A stretch of 64,000 bases of DNA from the IMG/VR virus record IMGVR_UViG_3300042466_001120, positions 45,015-109,014 of that record; one strand, written 5' to 3'. A model generated the notes under the pieces. That model saw only the letters and a program-made list of their open reading frames with translations. It was not told where the DNA came from and did no database searches. This stretch comes from a virus. Shown piece by piece: positions 16,659 through 26,565 of this stretch; the stretch's first letter is position 1, and every line of letters begins with the position of its first letter. The translations under genes and the position numbers were made by a program.

Positions 16659-17283
16659 TTTTTAATCTATACAACCTTTTTTTATCAAACCCCTTTTCCG
16701 TTAAGACATCATATATCCACTTCCTTTGTGTTGTGGATATGTCTTTTACAAACATACCATCAACCCTATTATTATTGAAAAAATAGTATTGAGCACACTC
16801 TAAAAACCTAACCGACTCTGATTTATCCTTCAATGAGAAAACACTTAAATCCGAATCCTTCTGAACACAGATTTTATTATTCAACGTGAATATATTCTTC
16901 AATTCGTTACTTCCACAGTAGTTCTTTATAAACTGATTAAAGGTTATTTTTTTTTGAGTTTGCCAATCAAATATCCTCTCCTCTTGTTTATAATTTTTTA
17001 AATCTAAAAAAACGTAATCAGTGTTTTCAATGGTTGCTGGCACATTCCTACCAAAAACATCTTTTATAAAAATACTTTTTTGTATGTTAGTTGTGTTAGT
17101 GAGTAAACCTAACGTATAGGTCGTTTCCTCGGCGTTTTCTATTAGTTTATCAAAAATAATATTTTCTTGATCCTTAATTAATTGATTAAATTTCTCTAAT
17201 GCTCGTTTTTCTATAGAATAACGTTTGATAATTTTTCTTTTTTTTTTATTCTTAAACAGAACGATAATATAGTTACTACTCAT
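16639..17283 (-). CDS. Hypothetical protein divergent from dnaJ
   Basis: 214 residues, basic N-terminus (LFKNKKKRKIIKRYSIEKRALEKF) and a C-terminus ending in a basic stretch. Its start codon shares the palindrome CATG (17281-17284) with the dnaJ start on the other strand, leaving no intergenic space; promoters must lie inside the opposing gene. Function unknown. Confidence 0.65.
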   Translation of the reverse strand: MSSNYIIVLFKNKKKRKIIKRYSIEKRALEKFNQLIKDQENIIFDKLIENAEETTYTLGLLTNTTNIQKSIFIKDVFGRNVPATIENTDYVFLDLKNYKQEERIFDWQTQKKITFNQFIKNYCGSNELKNIFTLNNKICVQKDSDLSVFSLKDKSESVRFLECAQYYFFNNNRVDGMFVKDISTTQRKWIYDVLTEKGFDKKRLYRLKTTFSKR

Positions 17284-18277
17284 GAAAAATTATTATGAAA
17301 TTTTAGGTGTTGACGAAACGGCAACACAAGACGATATAAAAAAGGCATATAGACAATTAAGTAAACAATATCACCCAGATGTAAACCCTGAAGGTGAAGA
17401 GCGATTTAAAGAAATTAGTGTTGCTTATGAAAACATCGGAGAAGAGAATAAAAGGGCTCACTACGATAATGTTAGAAAAAATCCCTTTAATGGAATGGGT
17501 GGTGGTAATAACTTTGATTTTGATTCTATTTTTGAACAAATGATGGGTGGTAGATCCAATCACAGACCTAAAGCTCCTGATAAAGTATTAAGTTTTGATA
17601 TTAGTCCTGTTGATTCCTATTTTGGATCAAAAAAAGAGATTAGATTACAAAATAACGTTGCTTGTGAGCCGTGTAATGGTAATGGTGGAGATAAAAAAAT
17701 ATGTGATACATGTAGAGGGAATGGGTTTGTGATACAAACGTTCGGCACCAATATGTTTAGACAACAAGTCCAAGTACAATGCCCTACATGTAACGGTCAG
17801 GGGTCAATATTAATCACTCCTTGTAGAATTTGTAGAGGGTTAGGTGTTGAACCTAAACTTGAAGCTTTCATGGTAAACTTACCACAAAATACGGATAATG
17901 GTCATTTTATGAGATTAAGAGGTAAGGGAGATTACTACCCTAATATAAAACAAAGAGGTGACCTCATAATTAAGGTTAACGTCGTAAACGATAATGACTT
18001 TGAAAAAATGGGAGACGATTTGGTACACAAAGTAAGATTATCACCGATGGATTTAATTTTAAATGAGAAACTCCAAATTAACCATCCAGATGGTGCGATA
18101 TCGATTAATATACCGGATAAAATAGATACTGACATACCGCTAAGAATACCTAATAAGGGGTATATGTCTGAAAACGGTAGAGGACACTTCTACATAAAAA
18201 TGTCAGTAGTAAAAGATAAGTCCCTTAATGATGAAGTTAAGAAAAAGATAAAATTAGCGTTAGACCATACCAACTAA
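17282..18277 (+). CDS. dnaJ: DnaJ co-chaperone
   Basis: 331 residues, close to bacterial DnaJ. J-domain at 1-65 with the HPD tripeptide (QYHPDVNPEG), a short Gly-rich linker (NGMGGG), four zinc-binding CxxCxGxG-type motifs at about 125-195 (CEPCNGNG, CDTCRGNG, CPTCNGQG, CRICRGLG) and the C-terminal substrate-binding region. It would stimulate a DnaK-type Hsp70, presumably the host protein, during replication or virion assembly. A complete type I DnaJ on a phage is uncommon. Confidence 0.92.
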   Translation: MKNYYEILGVDETATQDDIKKAYRQLSKQYHPDVNPEGEERFKEISVAYENIGEENKRAHYDNVRKNPFNGMGGGNNFDFDSIFEQMMGGRSNHRPKAPDKVLSFDISPVDSYFGSKKEIRLQNNVACEPCNGNGGDKKICDTCRGNGFVIQTFGTNMFRQQVQVQCPTCNGQGSILITPCRICRGLGVEPKLEAFMVNLPQNTDNGHFMRLRGKGDYYPNIKQRGDLIIKVNVVNDNDFEKMGDDLVHKVRLSPMDLILNEKLQINHPDGAISINIPDKIDTDIPLRIPNKGYMSENGRGHFYIKMSVVKDKSLNDEVKKKIKLALDHTN

Positions 18278-18418
18278 ATCCTGTATAATTTTGTAGGTGC
18301 CGTATATGGCACTAGCAAAAATATACATTGAAAATATGATTAATCCTACCTGCGATTTATTTAATCCTTTTTTACATGTGTTACATCTTGTAACTTCTGT
18401 TGCCTTTTTTGTTTCCAT
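18260..18418 (-). CDS. Small CxxC membrane protein
   Basis: 52 residues: N-terminal RCNTCKKG (CxxC) then one hydrophobic helix (VGLIIFSMYIFASAIYGTY). It converges with dnaJ, overlapping its last 18 bases. A TTTG/TATATTTG promoter for the next plus-strand gene lies just upstream in the divergent spacer. Confidence 0.55.
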   Translation of the reverse strand: METKKATEVTRCNTCKKGLNKSQVGLIIFSMYIFASAIYGTYKIIQDLVGMV

Positions 18419-18441
18419 AGTTATATTTTAATTATAAATCA

Positions 18442-18473
18442 TTTGAAAATAAATATTTAAAAAACTATATTTG
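18442..18473 (+). promoter_or_regulatory. Bacteroidota-type promoter of the D12 methyltransferase
   Basis: TTTG at 18442-18445 and TATATTTG at 18466-18473, exactly 20 bases apart. The ATG follows at 18478, so the transcript would be nearly leaderless. Confidence 0.75.
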
Positions 18474-18477
18474 TGTT

Positions 18478-19317
18478 ATGTTAAGTTATATCGGAGGAAA
18501 AAGTAAGATAGGAAAGTGGATAGTCCCTTTCTATGATAAAAATATGGAAACATATGTTGAAACATTTGGAGGTATGTTTTGGTGTTTTTATAATATGGAC
18601 TTGAAAGAGTACCCCAACCTAAAGAAAGTTGTTTACAACGACTTTAATCCACTAAATTACAACCTATTTAAGTGTATTCAAAACCCAACGGAGTTATTAC
18701 AGGCAATTAATGCAATACCATGCCAACAATTTGGTGAGGTACCAACCCCACCATTATATAAAGAACAATTTATCAGGTTCCAAGCTGAAATATTTGCTGA
18801 AGGTTTCAGCGTAGAACCTGGTGATTACGAAGTTGCTGCCAAATACGTATATATCCTAACTCAAGTATTCAGTGGATCAAAACCTGAGACAAGTTCTTTT
18901 ATTGACCTTAAAGGTAAATACAAATCAAAGTATTTGACGTTTAGAGATAAACTATCAAAACCTGATTGGGTTGAACATTTTTTAAGAATAACACACGTCG
19001 AAAATATGGACTTCGATGACGTAATCAAAAAATATGATTCACCAACAACATACATTTATTTAGATCCTCCTTATTGGAAAACTGAGAACTATTATTCAAA
19101 CCACGATTTTGATAGAGAAGATCACGAAAGGTTAGCAAATGTCTTAAAGACTGTTAAAGGTAAATTCTCATTATCCTACTATGATTTTCCAATTTTATCT
19201 GAGTGGTTTCCTAAAAATGAATACACTTGGGTTAAAAAAGAATTCGCTAAAGCTGCTGCCGCGAAGAAGGGAACCAAACAAAATATGGGTGAAGAGTTAT
19301 TGATTATGAATTATTAA
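18478..19317 (+). CDS. D12-class (Dam-like) adenine DNA methyltransferase
   Basis: 279 residues. AdoMet-binding YIGGKSKIGKWIVPF and YVETFGGM near the N-terminus, VVYNDFN, and the catalytic motif YLDPPYW at about residue 197 define an N6-adenine methyltransferase of the D12/Dam group. No cognate nuclease is adjacent; the usual roles in phages are protection from host restriction or marking of phage DNA. Confidence 0.88.
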   Translation: MLSYIGGKSKIGKWIVPFYDKNMETYVETFGGMFWCFYNMDLKEYPNLKKVVYNDFNPLNYNLFKCIQNPTELLQAINAIPCQQFGEVPTPPLYKEQFIRFQAEIFAEGFSVEPGDYEVAAKYVYILTQVFSGSKPETSSFIDLKGKYKSKYLTFRDKLSKPDWVEHFLRITHVENMDFDDVIKKYDSPTTYIYLDPPYWKTENYYSNHDFDREDHERLANVLKTVKGKFSLSYYDFPILSEWFPKNEYTWVKKEFAKAAAAKKGTKQNMGEELLIMNY

Positions 19318-19339
19318 AATATTTTTCTTATATTTGTGA

Positions 19340-19348
19340 TATTTATTA
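19340..19348 (+). promoter_or_regulatory. TATTTATTA element (with nearby TATATTTG)
   Basis: 15 bases before the ATG at 19364. A TATATTTG also occurs at 19329-19336, so this gene may have both an early-type and a late-type signal. Confidence 0.45.
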
Positions 19349-19363
19349 ATAAAAACTATAATT

Positions 19364-20746
19364 ATGGCAATTAGATTTACAAGTATATTAAGAGACCTTA
19401 TCGTTGAAGGTTCAAGACAAGACGCGTTTATTCAAAATTATATTAAACCTAAAAAGGGAGAAAAAAAAGGTAAATTACCTTTTCAAGTGATGGTCAAAAT
19501 TATTGCCGCTGATCCAACAACAAAGAATCTGGAAGGGATTGATCTTGAAAATATCACACAAGAAGACTTTAATAAAATCCATATTGGTAAGTACTCTAAG
19601 TGGATGATTGAAAATTATATTAAGACTTATGTTAATATGAGTGGAACTATGGAACCTGATAGTCCGGAAACGAAACGATCTATCGAACGAGCCCAATCAC
19701 TTTTTATGGAGGACTTATATAAAATTACTGGTGACTTAATGAAGTTTGAACGATTTAAAAATAGATTACCACAAGAGGTGAGAGATATTAATAAATTGAC
19801 ACCTGAAACTCTTTATGATCAAGTAAAAAACTTTTCATTAGAAAAAACTAGAGCGACTAAAGATGAGAAAAAAGAAGCGTCTAAAACTTACGAACATCCT
19901 GGTGGTGAGGTAGTTTATCGTGGTAGTGAATGGACTGTTGTTAGAATTTCAGATCAAGGAGAATTAGGTAAAAACGCGGCTTGTTTCTATGGTGGACAAC
20001 ATAAGGATGTACAAAATGGTGAAACAAGATGGTGTACGTCGTCTCCAGGTCTTACATACTTCAACACATACATTAAACAAGGACCTTTATATGTTTTAAT
20101 ACCTAACTCACCAAGACCATTCACAGGTTCAATGGATATTGGATTGGAATCAGGACTTCCAGCATATAGATTACAATTCCATTTCCCATCTAATCAATAT
20201 ATGACACCTGACGATAGAAATATCAATTTGGTTGAGTTTTTAAATGAAAACGAACCAGGACTTAAAGAGTTCTTTAAACCTGAGTTTGCTAAAGGACTTG
20301 CTAGTCAATCTTTAGTTAGTCAAGACAATTTGGTGTCAATTACATATCCAGATAGTAGTGCGGCATCTAAGTTTATCGCTCTTTATGGGTTTGATGATCT
20401 TTATACTATGTTACCTAAAAATATTAGAAGATTGAGTTTTAATAATGTAGGGAAAGAAGTGTTTAATTTACCAATTCCTGACGATATTGGTGATTATACG
20501 TCGTTAATTGGTTTACACTTATCTAATTGTGTGACTAACCTACCTGATAGTGTTTGTAAGATAAAAAATTTAAAGTTCTTATCTATAACGGATAATCCGA
20601 ACCTTCAAAGTATACCTGAATGTTTGGCTGATGCACCACATTTAACAATTCTTAATTTGAAGAATAGTAGAACGGAAGGTGTTGTACCAGAATCGTTAAA
20701 ACAAAGAAATGATACTGATGATCATTTTCATCTTTATCTGAATTAA
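19364..20746 (+). CDS. Leader-bearing leucine-rich-repeat protein
   Basis: 460 residues. Residues 1-16 (MAIRFTSILRDLIVEG) form a leader-type helix ending IVE. The middle carries RWCTSSPG...GPLYVLIP, a block shared by LRR proteins of large marine phages, and the C-terminus (about 345-460) has leucine-rich repeats (LIGLHLSNCVTNLPDSVCKIKNLKFLSITDNPNLQSIPECL). The LRR surface suggests protein binding; the leader suggests delivery in the virion. Confidence 0.7.
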   Translation: MAIRFTSILRDLIVEGSRQDAFIQNYIKPKKGEKKGKLPFQVMVKIIAADPTTKNLEGIDLENITQEDFNKIHIGKYSKWMIENYIKTYVNMSGTMEPDSPETKRSIERAQSLFMEDLYKITGDLMKFERFKNRLPQEVRDINKLTPETLYDQVKNFSLEKTRATKDEKKEASKTYEHPGGEVVYRGSEWTVVRISDQGELGKNAACFYGGQHKDVQNGETRWCTSSPGLTYFNTYIKQGPLYVLIPNSPRPFTGSMDIGLESGLPAYRLQFHFPSNQYMTPDDRNINLVEFLNENEPGLKEFFKPEFAKGLASQSLVSQDNLVSITYPDSSAASKFIALYGFDDLYTMLPKNIRRLSFNNVGKEVFNLPIPDDIGDYTSLIGLHLSNCVTNLPDSVCKIKNLKFLSITDNPNLQSIPECLADAPHLTILNLKNSRTEGVVPESLKQRNDTDDHFHLYLN

Positions 20747-20773
20747 AAAAGGGTAAAAATCAAAAAAATTTCT

Positions 20774-20781
20774 TATCTTTG
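20774..20781 (+). promoter_or_regulatory. Bacteroidota -7 element (TATCTTTG)
   Basis: TATCTTTG 22 bases before the ATG at 20804; the -33 region is A-rich without a clear TTTG. Confidence 0.45.
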
Positions 20782-20803
20782 ATTAATGTAAAAAAATTAA
20801 ATT

Positions 20804-21085
20804 ATGGGTAACTTAGATATTGAAATTTATATGACGAACTTTAAGGGGTTTTTTGATAAAAACCCCGAACAGTTAAAAAAACTCATTGGTGATATAAACC
20901 CTGATAAGTTTTTTGGAGGGGTAAGAAAAATTGTTGAATCAAATTCTACAGAAGATGAAACACCTTTAGAACCAACAAGAAAACAACTCATATCTTTAAT
21001 TTTAGAACTAAACGGTACAAGTACCAATGTTGATAAAGTAATCCCATATATGGAGCACCATATGGGATTAATATGTATGAATTAG
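20804..21085 (+). CDS. Hypothetical small protein
   Basis: 93 residues, soluble, ending HHMGLICMN. The 3' end contains an inverted pair (CCATATATGGAGCACCATATGG). Not recognised. Confidence 0.5.
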   Translation: MGNLDIEIYMTNFKGFFDKNPEQLKKLIGDINPDKFFGGVRKIVESNSTEDETPLEPTRKQLISLILELNGTSTNVDKVIPYMEHHMGLICMN

Positions 21086-21106
21086 TAACCTTATAATATT
21101 ATTTTT

Positions 21107-22774
21107 ATGTCTGAAATGACAAGCTTATTTAAAGCACAAGAGGTAACATATAGAACCGAAGTTTTTGAAAATTTTAATCAAATTGAAAAACATAAAGACG
21201 ATTTAGAAGATATTTTTGGAGAAATGTCACCTGTTCCATATAGGGTTCAAGGGTCTTTTAAAACAAAATTTAAATCATCCGATGAGAATGTTTTTTTAGA
21301 AAACTACGGGAACCAATTTGCTGAATTACATATGAAAAGAAAGACTTTAGTAGTCGAAGAAAACGAAAATAAAATCGCATTAAAATTTTTTATTTATAAT
21401 AATTGTAGAGACGTATCCAAAAGGTTTTTTAAAGTTAGAAAAGAAATACACTATCTTACATTTAATATTAAAAGAAAAACATTTTATTCTGGAGAACTTA
21501 GACTTAAAAAAAAGAAAAAAATTGGGTCTAAAATGGTTATAAATAAAACAGATTTAAATGGTATATCCGTTTATAATCAAATGATGTATTTTCATTATAA
21601 CCTTAATGATTCTGATAATTTAAAATTTAAAAACGAAGTTATAAATATATTTCTAAATAGAGTTGCAGAAAGAATGGAGGTTAAATTTGATAAGGAAGGT
21701 TTATCACCAGAAGACAAACTTTACCAACTACACTTAAAATTTTCAATCATTAAATATCCGGATGCGTTTTCAAAATTCAAAACTTTTTACACACCTAAAA
21801 AAGAAATCAGACAACACGATAATAATTTAGTTACTTGGTTTATGAATAAACACAATCTTAAAGGAACTAAAATTAGAGAAATTTTAAATAGGTATAATAA
21901 TATTGATATGAATGGTCTTATTATTTTTTACAATTTATTTGGAATTGATTTGTTTAACACAATACATAACGATTGTTTTTTAAATATGAATCCTAATAAT
22001 TTTGTTGGGTATTATGGGTCGTTAATCGAAGATATTAGTAAAAAAGAAAAAGAAAACATTGCTAAAATTTTAAATACCACGGATTCTGAAACATTATTAA
22101 ACTCCTTGAATGACCACATACAATATAAAACAACATTAAAACGATATGGTGAACACGTTAAAATTACAGCAACAAACTATGATGATTACGTAAAAGAACA
22201 CTCGGAGTGGTCAACTCTAGTACAATCTTATCGTTCAGGTACTGTGAAAAGATTTTATGGTGACGAGGCGTATTTGATTGAAAAACCGATTGTTAGTAAT
22301 GGTGATATATATTACCCAGTATTATTAAAAACAACTGAACAGTATGAAAACGAGTCTATGGTTCAGAGTAATTGTGTTAGGACTTATAGTGAGAAACCCT
22401 ATTGTTTTATAATCTCATTAAGAAAGGGTAGTATTGATAGCGATGTTAGAGCTAGTATTGAGTTTAGATACTCAGATGACGACATCAGAATTGTTCAAAA
22501 ATTAGGTAAATATAATAAAGGGTTAGATCAAGAGTGGACCTCACCAATACACGACTTAGAATTGTTTGGTAAGTTTCTTTACGATAAAGGCATGATTAAA
22601 TTACCTACAATGGTAAAGAAATACCCAAACGGTAAATCATCTAAAGAGGTTGCAATATTTAAAAACGAAGATAATATACATAATATGTACCCCGTATGGG
22701 AAAACCAAAATACTGTTAGTGACTATTTACTAGGTGAGTTAGACAATTATAATCTATTTGATGAACTCTTTTAA
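21107..22774 (+). CDS. PcfJ-like protein
   Basis: 555 residues. The C-terminal part (about 400-510) has YPVLLKTTEQYENESMVQSNCVRTYSEKPYCFIISLRKG...ASIEFRY, matching the pattern of PcfJ-like proteins (Gx(M)xxCVxxY...G...I(F/I)SLR). PcfJ family members occur on plasmids and phages; their activity is not established. The N-terminal 350 residues are Lys/Asn-rich and unrecognised. Confidence 0.65.
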   Translation: MSEMTSLFKAQEVTYRTEVFENFNQIEKHKDDLEDIFGEMSPVPYRVQGSFKTKFKSSDENVFLENYGNQFAELHMKRKTLVVEENENKIALKFFIYNNCRDVSKRFFKVRKEIHYLTFNIKRKTFYSGELRLKKKKKIGSKMVINKTDLNGISVYNQMMYFHYNLNDSDNLKFKNEVINIFLNRVAERMEVKFDKEGLSPEDKLYQLHLKFSIIKYPDAFSKFKTFYTPKKEIRQHDNNLVTWFMNKHNLKGTKIREILNRYNNIDMNGLIIFYNLFGIDLFNTIHNDCFLNMNPNNFVGYYGSLIEDISKKEKENIAKILNTTDSETLLNSLNDHIQYKTTLKRYGEHVKITATNYDDYVKEHSEWSTLVQSYRSGTVKRFYGDEAYLIEKPIVSNGDIYYPVLLKTTEQYENESMVQSNCVRTYSEKPYCFIISLRKGSIDSDVRASIEFRYSDDDIRIVQKLGKYNKGLDQEWTSPIHDLELFGKFLYDKGMIKLPTMVKKYPNGKSSKEVAIFKNEDNIHNMYPVWENQNTVSDYLLGELDNYNLFDELF

Positions 22775-22776
22775 TT

Positions 22777-23130
22777 ATGGAAGAAAGAAAAGAATTTAAA
22801 ATACCTGAACACATTATTGATATTTTTAAAAAAAAATATGAGTTGTATCCTTGTTTTATAAAAACCAGAAATGTTGTTGAAGGTGGTATTGATGTCCTAA
22901 CAAAAAAAAACAAAATAGTTTGGTTTGATAAAATTTTTGATGGTAAAAATACACACATAAAAGGGGCTTTAATTGACTATAGTGTGAGTAATAAAATTAT
23001 GATTTATGTTAAAGCAAAAGAGAGTGAGAAGGTATATGAATTAGTGATACTATCGAGCGATGAAAGTGGTGTCAGTGTTGATTTGTTATTGAAAGGTTTA
23101 AATAAATATTATACAATAGATTTTATATGA
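22777..23130 (+). CDS. Hypothetical protein
   Basis: 117 residues, two bases after the PcfJ-like gene and overlapping the glutaredoxin gene by 4 bases. Alpha/beta, no motif recognised. Confidence 0.5.
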   Translation: MEERKEFKIPEHIIDIFKKKYELYPCFIKTRNVVEGGIDVLTKKNKIVWFDKIFDGKNTHIKGALIDYSVSNKIMIYVKAKESEKVYELVILSSDESGVSVDLLLKGLNKYYTIDFI

Positions 23131-23411
23131 AAGTTGCAGTTGTTTACACTATGAAAGGTTGTCCGTTTTGTAGTATGATTAAAGAAGAATTAGAAAAGGA
23201 AAATGTGTCATTTTTAGAGAGAGACATTTACGAATATGAGGAAGAATACGACGAGTTTTCAAAAGTCACCGAAAATGAGTATGTTCCAGCACTTATGTTA
23301 TTAACTTTAGATGATGAGGATAACCCAACTAACGTAAAACTTTTAGCCCCCGATAGAGATTTTAACGATATCTATGAGGGCGTAGAGATTGTAAAACAGT
23401 ATTTGTTATAA
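23127..23411 (+). CDS. Glutaredoxin-like protein
   Basis: 94 residues with thioredoxin-fold order: VVYTMKGCPFCSMIKEEL (active-site CPFC), an acidic middle and EYVPALML where the cis-proline segment belongs. It likely donates electrons to a ribonucleotide reductase or other phage redox enzyme, as NrdC does in T4. Confidence 0.85.
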   Translation: MKVAVVYTMKGCPFCSMIKEELEKENVSFLERDIYEYEEEYDEFSKVTENEYVPALMLLTLDDEDNPTNVKLLAPDRDFNDIYEGVEIVKQYLL

Positions 23412-24296
23412 TAAAACCATTTCACTAACCACATCAAGTTTTTCCCACAACAATCGATCACTCGGAGATAGAACCTCAACAGACGAATCGTAGTTAGAAA
23501 TATCAAAACTATTAGACAAGTCTTTATGATTGAAAGGGAACACATCCAATATAAGCGACCTCAACCAATTGGTTCTAACGGTGTGGTTGTCGTTCAATAT
23601 CTCAAATTCAGAGTTTAGATTATCTATTTCACACGGCCTGTATTTACTATATAGTTTCATGTTTAACTCTTTTGAAATCCCTAATGAGAATACATTATAT
23701 GTGATATAACGTAATAATATATGGTATAATTTTTCAGTATCGTTTGATAAACCATAATAACGATCTGAAACATAAGTTTCCTGACTAAGGTCTGTTTTTA
23801 TAATTTTGTAATTAGGGAATTTATTAAAAATGATTTCTTTAACCTTCTCTACGTTAGAATCCAAACAATCAAAATATAGATAGTTATTTGTTTTCTCCAA
23901 TTTAATGTTAAAGTATAGTTTATCTTTAACGTGAGAATTAACAAATTCTTGAATATCTAACTTTTCTTTTTCGTATAATTTATCTGAATGATACTCAATA
24001 TCCATATTTCTATTGTCAAATGAGGTGTTATAATTAATCACATCAATCACTCGAATGATGTTAAGTAAATCTTCATCATCGTAATTTTTTAAAAATTCTA
24101 TTAAAATATTAGTTAAGTTTAAAACAACATCAGATGTTGTTCTACCACGTACAATAAAAAAATTCCTAATGTTTACTACTGTTATTTCAGTATTCGCATT
24201 AGGAAATGTTTTATTTATTTCATTCACAATAAGACTTGCAAAAATATTACATAGATTTTTACCATCTAAGAAGTTGTAAACCTCAATCGTTCCCAT
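23406..24296 (-). CDS. Hypothetical protein
   Basis: 296 residues, converging with the glutaredoxin gene (6-base overlap). Alternating beta/alpha pattern without recognisable catalytic residues. Reads with normal codon use for this window and is almost certainly real. Confidence 0.6.
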   Translation of the reverse strand: MGTIEVYNFLDGKNLCNIFASLIVNEINKTFPNANTEITVVNIRNFFIVRGRTTSDVVLNLTNILIEFLKNYDDEDLLNIIRVIDVINYNTSFDNRNMDIEYHSDKLYEKEKLDIQEFVNSHVKDKLYFNIKLEKTNNYLYFDCLDSNVEKVKEIIFNKFPNYKIIKTDLSQETYVSDRYYGLSNDTEKLYHILLRYITYNVFSLGISKELNMKLYSKYRPCEIDNLNSEFEILNDNHTVRTNWLRSLILDVFPFNHKDLSNSFDISNYDSSVEVLSPSDRLLWEKLDVVSEMVLL

Positions 24297-24360
24297 ATTA
24301 ATTTATTTATTTTTTATTTTAATTAATCTTAAATAAAATAAAATATAGGTTAAATAGTTT

Positions 24361-24495
24361 TTATTTTTTGTTATAATATTTTTCTACAACTTTTTGCACA
24401 CCATTTTTAACTGACTCGGTTTGTTGAGCCTGTTGAGTTTGTACGGTCTGTACTTGTTGTTGACCATTGTTTTTGTTTTTACATCCACACGACAT
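24361..24495 (-). CDS. Small Cys/Gln-rich protein (MSCGCKNK)
   Basis: 44 residues: CGCK near the N-terminus, a Gln/Thr-rich middle (QQQVQTVQTQQAQQT) and a basic helical tail. Same strand as, and upstream of, the 23406-24296 gene. A similar short MSCGCK protein occurs in other large phages as far as I recall, without known function. Confidence 0.5.
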   Translation of the reverse strand: MSCGCKNKNNGQQQVQTVQTQQAQQTESVKNGVQKVVEKYYNKK

Positions 24496-24569
24496 AGTTA
24501 TAATTTTTAATTAGTTTATTATATATATAAATATTTATAATTTACGATTATTCATTTGTAAATATAAAG

Positions 24570-24578
24570 TATTTATAA
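24570..24578 (+). promoter_or_regulatory. TATTTATAA element
   Basis: Three bases before the ATG at 24582; a second TATTTATAA lies at about 24533. Confidence 0.45.
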
Positions 24579-24581
24579 AAT

Positions 24582-25751
24582 ATGAGAAAAACAATATTAA
24601 GAATATTAAAAGAAGAAACGGAAGAATGGGTTGATATCAGTCCTAATGAGTTTTCTGAACTACTAAGGGATGTTGGTGGTGATAGTAATCGTATAAAAAA
24701 CATTTCAGAATACAGAGGTAAAAAGATTAAAATTACTGGTGATTTAAATCTTTCAGATAGAAAAGACATTGAAAATATAGATAGTATTGATTATGTGGAA
24801 GGTAAGTTAGATATATCAAACTCAAGCGTAAAATATTTTGATAAAAATAAAGTTAAAGGTTATTTCTCATATTACAATAGTGAAATGCAAAAAGAGGAAA
24901 AAAGGAAAGAACTTGAAGGTCGTCTTGAACAACTAACTGAACTTAGAAATAACGGTGCGTGGGACATTGAAAACGATGACATTATTTCAAACGAAACCGA
25001 AGCGTTGTTTAATCATCTGATGAGTGAAGGTGACGTTGAGAAAGGTGAGGATAAATATTATATTTTTCCGTCATATAGAAGTACATATGGTGGATATTAT
25101 ATTTGGTTGGGTAACAACGCTTTTGAGCAAGAATATTTTGTCTGTGATAATGATAAGATTGATGATGCTGCTAAAGAATCTTTACAGAATATTGTTGATG
25201 ACTTAGGGTATGAAGCATTTAGACCCCAACTATGGGAAAACTTTGTGGATGAAAATGAAGCGAGGAAATGGTTATATGATGAGTTTAATGGTATGATATG
25301 GGATAGCCCTGAAGATTATGGGGTTAGTAGATCACAATCCAATGAACAAATGAAATACAATGAGGTATATAGAAAATCCATATCAAATTTAGAAAATAAA
25401 TTAAATGCGGAAAATCTAACCGAAGAACAGGAGGATGAGATAAGAAACCATATTTCTGATTATGAGAGTTTAATAGAACATAATGAAGAAAACCCTGAAG
25501 GTGATTACGATGATGATGCGGTTGAGGGAACCATAGAGAGTTTTGTGGATAATGAAGTGGATGAGTTTCCACAATATTTAAAAAATCATGGTTTCGATTC
25601 TAAATATATTTTAGATTTTATAGATATGGACTCTTTGTTTGATTATTTAATTCGTAGTGATGGTTACGGACAAATTTTAAACATATACGACGGTAGAGAT
25701 GATGAATATAAGGTAAATGGTAGTTGGTATCACGTAATGAGAGAAAATTAA
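24582..25751 (+). CDS. Leader-bearing acidic protein
   Basis: 389 residues. MRKTILRILKEE is a leader-type helix ending LKE. A short LRR-like beta segment follows (IKITGDLNLSDRKDIENIDSIDYVEGKLDISN), then a long acidic region and YRSTYGGYYIWLGNNAFEQEYFVCD in the middle. The order LRR-like then acidic suggests a binding protein. No enzyme motif. Confidence 0.6.
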   Translation: MRKTILRILKEETEEWVDISPNEFSELLRDVGGDSNRIKNISEYRGKKIKITGDLNLSDRKDIENIDSIDYVEGKLDISNSSVKYFDKNKVKGYFSYYNSEMQKEEKRKELEGRLEQLTELRNNGAWDIENDDIISNETEALFNHLMSEGDVEKGEDKYYIFPSYRSTYGGYYIWLGNNAFEQEYFVCDNDKIDDAAKESLQNIVDDLGYEAFRPQLWENFVDENEARKWLYDEFNGMIWDSPEDYGVSRSQSNEQMKYNEVYRKSISNLENKLNAENLTEEQEDEIRNHISDYESLIEHNEENPEGDYDDDAVEGTIESFVDNEVDEFPQYLKNHGFDSKYILDFIDMDSLFDYLIRSDGYGQILNIYDGRDDEYKVNGSWYHVMREN

Positions 25752-25789
25752 TAATTTACACCTACAAAATATTTTACTACATTTTATTA

Positions 25790-26539
25790 ATGAAAACTGA
25801 TTGGTTATTTCAAGAACCCATAGATTTAGAGCACAAACAATATGTGCTTTTAGATTATCTACAAAAGTTAGATAAAAATCTAAATAATTTAAAATTATAT
25901 CCCCAATTCCAAGAGATATCGTTACACCTGGCTAGTATTAATCTTTTAATTGAAAAAGGTCAATATTTAACAATGAACAGAACGTTAAAGGATCCCGATG
26001 ATGAGATATTAATATCTGACTTAATACCGGTTGATTGCCCACTCCTTACAAAAGAAGAGATACTTGAAATTTATCATATCTGTAAATATACAACCGATAA
26101 ATTAAAAGACTACTTCAACCACGCAAAGGCGATATGGGACATCGTTAACGATGCGGTATCAATAGATCCGATACAAAACTCAAAAAATATTGACCCCAAA
26201 CAAGGGCTTTTCTTTTTAGATTATAAAGATAAAACCTACCTATATGAGTTTATGGTTAAATTAATTAAAAAGGGTAATTTAGAAACAAAATGTCACATAA
26301 AAAAAATATGTGAATGTCCTAAAGGAGATTTTAATGAAAAATTAAAAGAAGTAAAAAGACCACTTATCAAAGATCTAAAAGACGATAATATTCATAGTAA
26401 GTTAATTGTTTTTAGGGTTAAACACAACAACAATTACCCCCTTAAAGAAACTTTGCTTCCTATCGCAAAAAGAAAAATAATGAATTATATGATTCAATCA
26501 AAAATTATTAGACATAAAAATTTGACTAATATATCTTAG
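25790..26539 (+). CDS. Hypothetical protein
   Basis: 249 residues from MKTDWLF at 25790; the longer ORF from 25724 would overlap the previous gene. Mostly helical; KTDKLKDYFNHAKAIWDIVNDAVSID and a C-terminal basic tail. Not recognised. Confidence 0.55.
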   Translation: MKTDWLFQEPIDLEHKQYVLLDYLQKLDKNLNNLKLYPQFQEISLHLASINLLIEKGQYLTMNRTLKDPDDEILISDLIPVDCPLLTKEEILEIYHICKYTTDKLKDYFNHAKAIWDIVNDAVSIDPIQNSKNIDPKQGLFFLDYKDKTYLYEFMVKLIKKGNLETKCHIKKICECPKGDFNEKLKEVKRPLIKDLKDDNIHSKLIVFRVKHNNNYPLKETLLPIAKRKIMNYMIQSKIIRHKNLTNIS

Positions 26540-26565
26540 TTTTTTATTATTAAAATAAAAAAGTC

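Noticed and set aside
21040-21066. Inverted pair CCATATATGG/CCATATGG considered as an operator
   Set aside because: Lies inside a coding end and is too short and AT-rich to judge.
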